A DNA stretch of 5,980 nt from Dehalococcoidia bacterium. GTDB taxonomy: Bacteria > Chloroflexota > Dehalococcoidia > GIF9 > UBA5629. The translations under genes were made by a program, and so were the position numbers. The stretch is taken from contig JAUVVE010000060.1 in assembly GCA_030604795.1 (NCBI GenBank), positions 1-5,980 on the forward strand, given 5' to 3'. Each line of letters opens with the position of its first letter. Position 1 is the first letter of the stretch. Under the pieces are notes generated by a model. It did no database searches. It was not told the origin of the DNA and saw only the letters and a list, made by a program, of their open reading frames with translations. This document shows, one piece after another, positions 1-5,079 of this stretch.

Positions 1-799
1 AGAGCATCCACATCAGGGCGATTACGCCGAAAAACGGCGATATGTAGAAGCCCCTACCGCCTCCCTTTTGAGTTACGGTGGTGGAGGGCTTATTGGGTGG
101 CCGTGACGCAGTGATGGCCTCGTCGGTGACTTCATAGGCGGCTACCTGAACACCCATATACTGGTTGGGCATCCAGCCCAGACGGTTGTTTCCGCCAGTC
201 GCTTCAGCCCAAACCCAGCCGGACTCACCGTCAACGGACAGGCTCCGATTGGCGCCCTTGTAGCCCGGTAGATATACCAGCGTTGCCGCATGACCTGGCG
301 CCAAGGCTATGGCCGAACGATGACCTGCCCCCTTGTACATAACCGCAAGCAAGAGTGCATAGTCCTCACAGTCACCGTAGGCGAAGCCATCCTGTTCAAT
401 GGTAGTTGCCACTTCATCGGCATTCTGCGCAAACTCGTCCGAACCGAACTGGTCTGCATCGGTGCTGTATCTGATCTTGTCGCGGGCAAAGGCAAAGATC
501 TTCTCCGCCCGCTGATTTGGGTCTGGGTAATTCTTGGCAAACTCTTGGCCGAACTGGTAGGCTTTTTCAGCGTTTCCTCCCAGGCTCTCGAAGGCAATGA
601 CCGGCCGAAAGTCCGTTTCGGAGAACACCTGTAAGAAGCCGTCCTGGCCGGTGCACCGAGTTCGGCACACATCCCACTCATCGAAGACCTCTCCATTCTC
701 TTTACGCAGACTCTCAGATGGATTGGCTAGAGCGGGGGAGGGTGTTATCCACGCCAAGATTAGTGCTATGGCAATAAGGATGCCTGGCAGCGGCTTCAT
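1..799 (-). CDS. Exported transglutaminase-like protein, C-terminus cut by window edge
   Basis: This reading frame stays open to the left edge, so 266 residues are visible and the stop is missing. Residues 1-25 look like a signal peptide: a K near the N-terminus, a hydrophobic core (about 6-18) and an ALA-N cleavage site after residue 25. The middle resembles the transglutaminase-like cysteine peptidase fold. It has YGDCEDYALLL with candidate catalytic Cys144, then PGHAATLVY with His170, then GWVWAEATG with an acidic residue at Glu199, in the order expected for a Cys-His-Asp/Glu triad. Cys45 and Cys49 could form a disulphide outside the membrane. After a Pro/Thr/Gly-rich linker (about 232-249), a hydrophobic stretch starts at residue 251, probably a C-terminal membrane anchor. 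The start is supported by AGGAGG seven bases before the ATG. The gene lies 11 bp after the DUF350-like gene and is probably cotranscribed with it. It could be a protease, amidase or cross-linking enzyme; the substrate is unknown. Confidence 0.85.
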   Translation of the reverse strand, partial: MKPLPGILIAIALILAWITPSPALANPSESLRKENGEVFDEWDVCRTRCTGQDGFLQVFSETDFRPVIAFESLGGNAEKAYQFGQEFAKNYPDPNQRAEKIFAFARDKIRYSTDADQFGSDEFAQNADEVATTIEQDGFAYGDCEDYALLLAVMYKGAGHRSAIALAPGHAATLVYLPGYKGANRSLSVDGESGWVWAEATGGNNRLGWMPNQYMGVQVAAYEVTDEAITASRPPNKPSTTVTQKGGGRGFYISPFFGVIALMWML

Positions 800-810
800 T
801 GCGATGCCTC

Positions 811-1296
811 CTATAGTGGCGTGGTCAGAGCGGCGTGCATTATCAAACCGAGAAAGACCAGATAGCCGAACGCGTAGATTCCCACGGCAATAGGACTCTC
901 CCTGATAGCCTTGAAAGGTATCTTTGGCATCAGCCTATCGACAATGTCGAACAAAGCTATCCCCAAGAGAAGGCTTACGAAGAAGCTGACAGCCACGAGC
1001 CCCAGCCTCCTGACATCGATCAAGCTCGCCAGGATGCTACCACCGACTACGACAGGCCCGGTCACAGCTCCGTGTATGGCTAGACCCACCAGGATGAAGA
1101 ACCCGGCTATAAAGAGTCCCACCGCAACGGGGTCTTTTCCTATGGTTTCTCGTTTGTGGATATGTGGGGTGAGTGCATCCAATACCCTGATGCCAAGCCA
1201 GGCTAGAAAGGCGCAGATGAAGGCCAGAATAATGGTCCTGGCTATCCAAAGCAGCAGAACCACCCAGAAGCTGTAAGTAGGACCTAGCTCAGTCAT
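811..1296 (-). CDS. Four-helix membrane protein, DUF350-like with internal duplication
   Basis: This 161-residue integral membrane protein has four hydrophobic segments at about residues 9-36, 56-80, 97-118 and 136-158. It contains two related halves. DPVAVGLFIAGFFILVGLAIHG (about 55-76) and SPIAVGIYAFGYLVFLGLIMHA (about 134-155) share the pattern (D/S)P-(V/I)-AVG, then a Gly, then (V/L)GL-I-HA/G. Each is preceded by a charged turn (HKRETIGK and FKAIRE). The two-helix repeat with a small-residue AVG motif after a charged turn resembles DUF350 (YjfL-type) proteins, which are about this size. The assignment rests on pattern memory, so call it DUF350-like. GGAGG lies seven bases before the ATG. 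The TAG stop runs into the AGGAGG site of the transglutaminase-like gene, which suggests coupled translation. Molecular function is unknown. Confidence 0.85.
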   Translation of the reverse strand: MTELGPTYSFWVVLLLWIARTIILAFICAFLAWLGIRVLDALTPHIHKRETIGKDPVAVGLFIAGFFILVGLAIHGAVTGPVVVGGSILASLIDVRRLGLVAVSFFVSLLLGIALFDIVDRLMPKIPFKAIRESPIAVGIYAFGYLVFLGLIMHAALTTPL

Positions 1297-1325
1297 AGCA
1301 CTGCCTCCGATACCCGACTAAACGA

Positions 1326-1355
1326 AGTCTAGCATAAGCCCGATTGACTTGGCAA
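1326..1355 (-). promoter_or_regulatory. Candidate sigma70 promoter for the DUF350-like/transglutaminase pair
   Basis: Read on the minus strand, TTGCCA (five of six to the -35 consensus) is followed by an 18-base spacer and TAGACT (four of six to the -10 consensus). The -10 is preceded by TGC, an extended -10 arrangement. It sits in the 70-bp gap about 30 bases upstream of the membrane-protein start, so transcription would begin near 1319. If real, the last two genes can be expressed independently of the genes upstream. Confidence 0.4.
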
Positions 1356-1366
1356 TCTTCTTGGTG

Positions 1367-1585
1367 TTAACTCACGGCGGCTTGCAGCCTCCGGACCAAG
1401 TCCAGCCGCTTCTGTTCGCCACCTGTTATTTCTTGCTTCAGCTTCTTCCAGGTGTCAGGGCAATATTTGTAGCCAACCCCGACGATTTGGTGAATGGCCT
1501 GGTCAAGTTGTCTCTTATTGCTAGGGGTGACCTCAATGGCAGCCTCGTCGAGAATGCTCTTTATGTGGCGAAAATAACAAGACAT
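1367..1585 (-). CDS. Small 72-residue conserved-looking protein of unknown function
   Basis: I do not recognise a named family. The protein starts MSCYFRHIK, is rich in Lys, Arg, Gln and Glu, and looks all-helical. It has no signal peptide or membrane segment, so it is probably cytoplasmic. Cys3 and Cys42 are the only cysteines, and two aromatic or basic clusters (YFRHIK at 4-9 and YKYCPDTWKKLK at 39-50) are candidate interaction surfaces. The motif QAIHQIVGVGYK around residues 29-40 looks like the conserved core. The start is well supported by GGAGGTGAT, an unusually complete match to the 16S anti-Shine-Dalgarno sequence, six bases before the ATG. It lies 68 bp after the DUF3795-type gene on the same strand and may share its transcript. 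The strong ribosome site argues for a real gene despite its size. Confidence 0.75.
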   Translation of the reverse strand: MSCYFRHIKSILDEAAIEVTPSNKRQLDQAIHQIVGVGYKYCPDTWKKLKQEITGGEQKRLDLVRRLQAAVS

Positions 1586-1627
1586 AGGACATCACCTCCG
1601 TACGGTTTTCCACATCGGTCGTTTCTA

Positions 1628-1653
1628 CCTTGATGACGGCCCCGTCAAAAAGG
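1628..1653 (-). repeat. Imperfect inverted repeat between the DUF3795-type and 72-residue genes
   Basis: Directly after the DUF3795-type stop, the minus strand can fold as CCTT, a 2x2 mismatch, TGACG, loop GGGC, CGTCA, mismatch, AAGG. This gives four plus five paired bases around a tetraloop. No U-tract follows on either strand, so it does not look like an intrinsic terminator. It could be an mRNA processing or stability element between cistrons, or chance. Confidence 0.35.
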
Positions 1654-2100
1654 TCAAACCTTCAGCTCGTCACCGCCGCGCTCTTTCTTGCCCCTGAAGT
1701 ACTGGTTCCAGGACTGCTGCGCTCTCTCAAGCCACTTATCCAGCCCGAGCTTTTGCAATAGCACGAGGCCATAGACTTTGGTGTTGTGAGGCCATATCTC
1801 GGCTTTGTCGGCGCAGGGGGCCAGCTTGAGGCAGGGGAAATCCTGGCACTGGTAGCAGAATTGCAGGCCTTTTTGCTCTATGCAGCACTCGTAGGTTGAG
1901 CAAACGGGCTCTCCCATGACTTTTATGTGACCCTTCTCAGACCTGCAACCGAGGCACTTGACCCGCTCCTGGGGGATACCTATTGTCTGAGCTAATCTCT
2001 CGGCGAGCGCGCTATCGCTGCTGGCTCTGAATATGGGGCAGCCGCCACAGTATAGACCACATGGAGCAACAAGCTTGATATCTTCCTGTTGAAGCGACAT
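1654..2100 (-). CDS. Cysteine-rich DUF3795-type protein
   Basis: This is a soluble protein of 148 residues with twelve cysteines. The N-terminal block LVAPCGLYCGGCP carries Cys14, Cys18 and Cys21. CLGCR gives Cys49 and Cys52, followed by Cys67, Cys72 and Cys73. The block FCYQCQDFPC gives Cys82, Cys85 and Cys90, and Cys96 follows. The opening CGLYCGGC plus the later C-x2-C-x4-C-(L/x)-K-L block is characteristic of DUF3795 proteins, whose function is not established. The cysteine spacing suggests zinc or iron-sulphur binding. The C-terminal third (about 100-148) is helical and charged. I chose the ATG at 2100 because GAGGAG lies six bases upstream; an in-frame ATG 14 codons earlier adds MWHRSVSCTVRGVE, has no ribosome site, and lies at or upstream of the predicted transcription start. 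It heads the minus-strand gene series. Confidence 0.85.
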   Translation of the reverse strand: MSLQQEDIKLVAPCGLYCGGCPIFRASSDSALAERLAQTIGIPQERVKCLGCRSEKGHIKVMGEPVCSTYECCIEQKGLQFCYQCQDFPCLKLAPCADKAEIWPHNTKVYGLVLLQKLGLDKWLERAQQSWNQYFRGKKERGGDELKV

Positions 2101-2140
2101 TTCAACTCCTCTCACAGTACAACTGACGCTTCGATGCCAC

Positions 2141-2170
2141 ATTCTAGCACAGGCGCCTAGGGTATCTGAA
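2141..2170 (-). promoter_or_regulatory. Candidate extended -10 promoter for the DUF3795-type gene
   Basis: On the minus strand, TTCAGA (four of six), an 18-base spacer and TAGAAT (five of six) are found, with TGC immediately before the -10 as in extended -10 promoters. Initiation would fall near 2134, giving a leader of about 34 bases that includes the GAGGAG ribosome site. The 8-bp palindrome AGGCGCCT (2151-2158) sits in the spacer, where a bound repressor or spacer-distorting activator could act; that role is inference. Confidence 0.5.
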
Positions 2171-2209
2171 GTTCTTTGCGAATGACCATCCAGAATGAAC
2201 CCGTTCTAG

Positions 2210-2238
2210 TTGACTGACCAAATTCGCAGTGTTAGAAT
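2210..2238 (+). promoter_or_regulatory. Strong sigma70-type promoter for the 103-residue membrane protein
   Basis: TTGACT (five of six to the -35 consensus), exactly 17 bases, then TAGAAT (five of six to the -10 consensus). This is the best promoter match in the window. Initiation near 2245 would give a leader of about 74 bases before the ATG at 2319, and that leader contains the inverted repeat at 2251-2276. Confidence 0.65.
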
Positions 2239-2250
2239 CCAGTGAAAAGT

Positions 2251-2276
2251 GCAGAACATGCGTCAGGCGGTTCTGC
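2251..2276 (+). repeat. Perfect 7-bp inverted repeat in the 5' leader
   Basis: GCAGAAC (2251-2257) and GTTCTGC (2270-2276) are exact reverse complements separated by 12 bases, beginning just downstream of the predicted transcription start. It could be an RNA hairpin in the leader or a DNA operator. The hairpin ends about 28 bases before the AAAGGAGG ribosome site and does not occlude it directly. No U-tract follows. Confidence 0.4.
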
Positions 2277-2318
2277 TATTTCCAATCCAAGCAAGCAGGA
2301 ATAAAGGAGGCATAATAG

Positions 2319-2630
2319 ATGGCGTGGTATGTCTATCTGGCCTACTTCGTTGCCGGCCTGTTCTTGGCCAACGGCGTGCCTCACTTTGTGAACGGCATAT
2401 CCGGCAACAAGTTTCAAACCCCTTTTGCTAAGCCCCCTGGTGTTGGAGAATCGTCTGCGCTGGTGAATGTCATCTGGGGATTCGTTAACTTCATCATCGG
2501 GTATGCGCTCATCTCTGGGTTCGGTGATTTCACCGGTGGCTTCACCCTTGACGTCCTTATGGTTGGGTTGGGTGCTCTTGTTGCGGCGCTATGGCTGGGC
2601 TGGCATTTCGGCCGCGTCCGCGGTGGCTGA
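2319..2630 (+). CDS. Small three-helix membrane protein, conserved hypothetical
   Basis: This 103-residue integral membrane protein has hydrophobic segments at about residues 4-23, 46-67 and 76-97. The loop after the first helix carries a distinctive polar motif, ANGVPHFVNGISGN followed by FQTPFAKPPGVGES (about 17-45), with His22 and several Gly, Pro and Asn residues. I recall similar ANGVPHF...TPFA motifs in uncharacterised bacterial membrane proteins but cannot attach a named family. The C-terminus ends in basic residues (GRVRGG), which suggests a cytoplasmic tail. AAAGGAGG lies eight bases upstream of the ATG, and a good promoter and leader precede it. It is divergent from the DUF3795-type gene and followed 131 bp later by the MBL-fold gene on the same strand. 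Function unknown; a small-molecule or ion role is only a guess. Confidence 0.85.
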   Translation: MAWYVYLAYFVAGLFLANGVPHFVNGISGNKFQTPFAKPPGVGESSALVNVIWGFVNFIIGYALISGFGDFTGGFTLDVLMVGLGALVAALWLGWHFGRVRGG

Positions 2631-2699
2631 TTTCCCCTTAACGCTTCGAGCGTGGGCTGAGCATTGGCCGGATGAGCGGCGCTGGCTCCCGTTCTCGTC

Positions 2700-2729
2700 T
2701 TAGAAGCGCCGTGTAACATGGTATGTAAT
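2700..2729 (+). promoter_or_regulatory. Weak candidate promoter for the MBL-fold gene
   Basis: TTAGAA (four of six), an 18-base spacer and TGTAAT (five of six) lie in the 131-bp gap before the hydrolase. Initiation would be near 2736, about 26 bases before the preferred ATG. The same gap has a short inverted repeat, CGGCGCT (2677-2683) with AGCGCCG (2705-2711), whose right arm overlaps the promoter spacer. No terminator for the preceding membrane-protein gene is evident, so read-through is also possible. Confidence 0.3.
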
Positions 2730-2761
2730 AAAACGGCAAAACTACATGGAGAGTGAGAGAC

Positions 2762-3403
2762 ATGACAAATACAACGTCGGACAGTGGTGTCAGGATAACC
2801 AGGCTCGGGCTGGGGCCGTTTGGTACCAATGCTTACATAGTAGCATGCCAGGCTACCGGCGACAGCATATTGGTGGATGCGCCGGGCGAGGCTGGTGAAA
2901 TCCTAAAACAGTTGGAAGGTACCAATCCTAGGTACATAGTGATAACCCACAGCCATTTCGACCATATCATGGTGCTCAATGAGCTGATATCCGAACTCAA
3001 GATTCCCGTGGCAGCTCATCCTAGAGATGCGGTGAATCTGCCATCCCCTCCAGAGGTTGAGCTTGGTGATGGCGACACGATAGATGTGGGCCAGCTCAAG
3101 ATCAAGGTGTTGCACACGCCCGGGCACACTCCGGGGAGCCTATGCTTGTTGGTAGGCAAACACCTGATATCAGGAGATACGCTCTTTCCCGGTGGCCCTG
3201 GCAAGACTGGGACACCGGCGGACCTTAAGCAGATAATGGATTCCTTGGTTGCCAAGATTTTCGTCTTACCCGATGATACGGAGGTATATCCCGGGCATGG
3301 TACTCCCACGGTATTGTCCAAGGAAAAGGAAGAGTTTGCTGTCTTCTCTTCGAAGTCTCACGACCCGAATCTGTGTGGAGACGTTCTCTGGCTGTCATCG
3401 TAG
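2762..3403 (+). CDS. Metallo-beta-lactamase-fold hydrolase, glyoxalase II-like
   Basis: This 213-residue soluble single-domain MBL-fold protein has metal ligands in the canonical order: THSHFDH (His63, His65, Asp67, His68), the TPGHTPGS loop (His122), SGDTLF (Asp139) and YPGHG (His179). That set supports a binuclear zinc or iron hydrolase of the glyoxalase II-like group. The N-terminal LGPFGTNAYIV and ILVDAPGEAGEIL are typical of the group's first strands. It lacks the C-terminal helical domain of true glyoxalase II, so the substrate is uncertain: thioester, phosphodiester or other. The motif runs on as DHIMVLNEL instead of the usual DHIGG. The ATG at 2762 is preferred, with GGAG ten bases upstream; an in-frame GTG at 2753 would add three residues but is almost on top of the ribosome site. 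Its end is 5 bp from the convergent PIG-L gene. Confidence 0.9.
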   Translation: MTNTTSDSGVRITRLGLGPFGTNAYIVACQATGDSILVDAPGEAGEILKQLEGTNPRYIVITHSHFDHIMVLNELISELKIPVAAHPRDAVNLPSPPEVELGDGDTIDVGQLKIKVLHTPGHTPGSLCLLVGKHLISGDTLFPGGPGKTGTPADLKQIMDSLVAKIFVLPDDTEVYPGHGTPTVLSKEKEEFAVFSSKSHDPNLCGDVLWLSS

Positions 3404-3408
3404 CCAGC

Positions 3409-4101
3409 CTACCACCATAGCTCGACCCGGTGAAAGGCCTCTGCCAGTGCGAAGCCCTTTCCCTCGGCGAGCGTCTCATGCCTTTTCTTGATCAAGTCTA
3501 GCCATTTGGGGGGAAAGTGGCCAACCTGGGTGTGGTGACAGCGCAGAGCTGCCATCTTGACCTCAAAGGTCTCAGTAATGTCACTGAAGTGGTTCGGCTG
3601 TTCAGCCCCCCACAGGAGGACTTCTTTGACCTTGTGGGGCATAATCCCCTGTTCCATCAGGTCGGGATAGGCCAGGCGGTCCCGGGCATAGGGGAAGACG
3701 GCGTCCAGCACAACCCGACCAGCAATGCGGTGGTCGCGGTGCCAGATATAGCGTCGGTATGGGTCGCTGGTAACTACGATTTCTGGCCGGTGTATCCTTA
3801 GCAAACGCACGATTTCCTTGCGGAACTCCGGCGTGTCCTCCAGCGCCTGGTCGTCGTGTCGCAGGAAGATGACCTCGTTTACCCCCAGCAAGTTGCAGGC
3901 AGCCAGTTGTTCCTTCTCCCGAATCTCGGCCAACTTCTCAGGCGCCATCTCAGGGTCATTGGTACCTTTGTTGCCGTTGGTGCATACCACGTATATCACA
4001 TCTTTGCCTTCACGTGCCCATCTGGCTGCAGTCCCGGCAATGCCATATTCGGCATCATCCGGGTGAGGTGTAATCACCATTGCGTGGCAAGCCTTCGTCA
4101 T
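3409..4101 (-). CDS. PIG-L (LmbE) family N-acetyl-sugar deacetylase
   Basis: This soluble protein of 230 residues has the signature of zinc-dependent PIG-L/LmbE deacetylases. The N-terminal ITPHPDDAEYG carries His13, catalytic Asp15 and Asp16. The second metal motif is WHRDHR (His121, His124). CTNGNKG (40-46) and the E-x2-EQ-AA-LG stretch (60-73) are typical of the family, and a late histidine pair (189-190, CHHTQ) occupies the usual C-terminal position. Known members remove acetyl from GlcNAc-phosphatidylinositol, GlcNAc-inositol (MshB), GlcNAc-malate (BshB) or mycothiol conjugates (Mca). The substrate here cannot be read directly, but the GT4 and GNAT neighbours point toward a GlcNAc conjugate. 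I chose the ATG at 4101 because GGGAGG lies nine bases upstream. An open frame continues 58 codons further, through the promoter and into the divergent gene, and is not believable. Confidence 0.92.
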   Translation of the reverse strand: MTKACHAMVITPHPDDAEYGIAGTAARWAREGKDVIYVVCTNGNKGTNDPEMAPEKLAEIREKEQLAACNLLGVNEVIFLRHDDQALEDTPEFRKEIVRLLRIHRPEIVVTSDPYRRYIWHRDHRIAGRVVLDAVFPYARDRLAYPDLMEQGIMPHKVKEVLLWGAEQPNHFSDITETFEVKMAALRCHHTQVGHFPPKWLDLIKKRHETLAEGKGFALAEAFHRVELWW

Positions 4102-4133
4102 GTTTACAAGCCTCCCTTGCCTGGATACTGGCG

Positions 4134-4177
4134 CAGAATTGTATGATAGTATCTCTGTTGGTACAATTGCAATTCTG
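4134..4177. promoter_or_regulatory. Superimposed divergent promoters built on nested inverted repeats
   Basis: The 78-bp gap between two divergent starts contains two nested perfect inverted repeats. One is CAGAATTG (4134-4141) with CAATTCTG (4170-4177); the other is AATTGTA (4137-4143) with TACAATT (4162-4168). On the plus strand TTGTAT (4139-4144), 17 bases and TACAAT (4162-4167) form a promoter. On the minus strand TTGTAC (4166-4161), 17 bases and TACAAT (4143-4138) form its mirror image, so each -10 covers the other -35. The -10 boxes match five of six, but the -35 boxes only three of six. The arms could equally be a dimeric regulator's operator. Either way, the deacetylase and acetyltransferase genes appear to share one control site. 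Confidence 0.5.
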
Positions 4178-4179
4178 AG

Positions 4180-5079
4180 ATGGACTACAAGTTCACGGTT
4201 AGGAACTGTCACCCACAGGACCCATGCGATTCCAGCGCGTACGAGCGACTGAAGCCGGGAGCGGTTTTTGCCCATATGGCAAGGAGGCCCAATTACAATC
4301 CGAGGGAGGATCTCTTCCTTGCCGAGGTGAAGGGAGAAGTGCGCGGTTATGTGAATGTTCTACCGGAGCTGCGCATCAAACGTGTGGTACTTGACTATGT
4401 GGTTTGCCTTGAACATGGTCTGGGGCCTGTCCTAACAGAACTTCTGCGCCACGCGCTGGAACGTGCCAGGAAACTTGGAGTAAGAATGGCCCACGTTGGA
4501 ATACATTCGGCCGAGGCGGCGCAAGCAGGATTGCTGTTGAAGCTGGGATTCAACGAGGTTCGCGTTCACTACGAATTGAGTCTGGACCTTTCTAAACTCG
4601 TCCTTGAGGTCGAGGAAGTGCCAGGCGTGACCTGCTCGCGCCTCGAAGCCGGTGAGGAGGGAAAGCTTGTCAAGGTCCAGAACCGCTGTTTTGCCGGCAC
4701 CTGGGGATTCAGTCCCAATACCGTCGAAGACATAAGGTGGCGTCTTGAGGGCAAGGGCAACTGCCTGGACGACGTCATTCTTGCATCTGCGAAAGGCAAG
4801 CTCATCGGCTACTGCTGGACGCTGCCAGACTGCGGCGAGGACTCATCGACGGGCAGGAGCAAGGGGCAAATCTATATGATGGGCGTGCTGCCAAAGCATC
4901 GTGGCGGGGGAATAGGCAGGAGGCTCCTCCAAGCAGCTTTATCACATCTCAAAAGCAAGGGGCGGGAAATCATCGATTTAACTGTGGACAGTGGCAACTA
5001 TAGAGCTGTCAGACTCTACTATTCTGAGGGTTTTCAACTCAGCGACAAGACTCTGTGGTATGAGAAAATCATAGATTAG
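4180..5079 (+). CDS. Tandem-GNAT acetyltransferase, MshD-like architecture
   Basis: This 299-residue soluble protein has two GNAT-like halves. The C-terminal half (about 150-299) has a clear acetyl-CoA pyrophosphate-binding motif, GVLPKHRGGGIGRRLL (235-250), followed by IDLTVDSGNYRAVRLYYSEGF (265-285), the usual motif B with its Asn and Tyr. The N-terminal half (about 1-140) has LFLAEVKGEVRGYVNVLPEL and a helix GLGPVLTELLRHALERARKLG (80-100) ending in LLKLGFNEV. Its Q/R-x2-G-x-G/A motif is degraded to HGLGPV, so it may not bind acetyl-CoA productively. A two-domain GNAT of about 300 residues with the active site in the C-terminal half is the layout of mycothiol synthase MshD; other tandem GNATs share it. 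No Shine-Dalgarno lies before the ATG, and the predicted transcription start is about six bases upstream, so the mRNA may be near-leaderless. It ends 11 bp inside the convergent glycosyltransferase gene. Confidence 0.88.
   Translation: MDYKFTVRNCHPQDPCDSSAYERLKPGAVFAHMARRPNYNPREDLFLAEVKGEVRGYVNVLPELRIKRVVLDYVVCLEHGLGPVLTELLRHALERARKLGVRMAHVGIHSAEAAQAGLLLKLGFNEVRVHYELSLDLSKLVLEVEEVPGVTCSRLEAGEEGKLVKVQNRCFAGTWGFSPNTVEDIRWRLEGKGNCLDDVILASAKGKLIGYCWTLPDCGEDSSTGRSKGQIYMMGVLPKHRGGGIGRRLLQAALSHLKSKGREIIDLTVDSGNYRAVRLYYSEGFQLSDKTLWYEKIID

Noticed and set aside
307..696. A 129-codon minus-strand open frame and plus-strand frames at 290-634 and 597-893
   Set aside because: They lie inside the truncated transglutaminase-like gene in other frames. 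That gene has a signal peptide, a catalytic-looking triad and a ribosome site; the others have no recognisable motif and an Arg/Ser/Pro-rich shadow composition.
1341..1356. GATTG-N6-CAATC inverted repeat downstream of the 72-residue gene as a terminator
   Set aside because: The stem is too short and A/T-rich, and no U-tract follows on the minus strand. It also overlaps a better promoter candidate.
1349..1633. A 94-codon plus-strand frame covering the 72-residue gene
   Set aside because: The minus-strand gene has a near-perfect ribosome site and plausible helical composition; this frame has neither and runs through intergenic sequence.
1600..1650. TTGACG with TAGAAA on the minus strand as a promoter for the 72-residue gene
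   Set aside because: The spacer is only 15 bases and the -35 lies within the hairpin. The match is too weak to list as a feature.
2197..2206. GAACCCGTTC as a LexA/SOS box
   Set aside because: Gram-positive-type SOS boxes need four bases between GAAC and GTTC; here there are two, and no DNA-repair gene is adjacent.
2641..2653. ACGCT-TCG-AGCGT hairpin after the 103-residue gene as a terminator
   Set aside because: The stem is only five pairs with a three-base loop, and GGGCTGAG rather than a T-run follows.
3517..4146. Plus-strand frames antisense to the PIG-L gene
   Set aside because: They overlap a clear deacetylase and show no domain features or ribosome sites.
4102..4275. A 58-codon N-terminal extension of the PIG-L deacetylase
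   Set aside because: It would cross the divergent control region and the start of the GNAT gene. The PHPDD motif normally lies close to the N-terminus, and a ribosome site supports the ATG at 4101.
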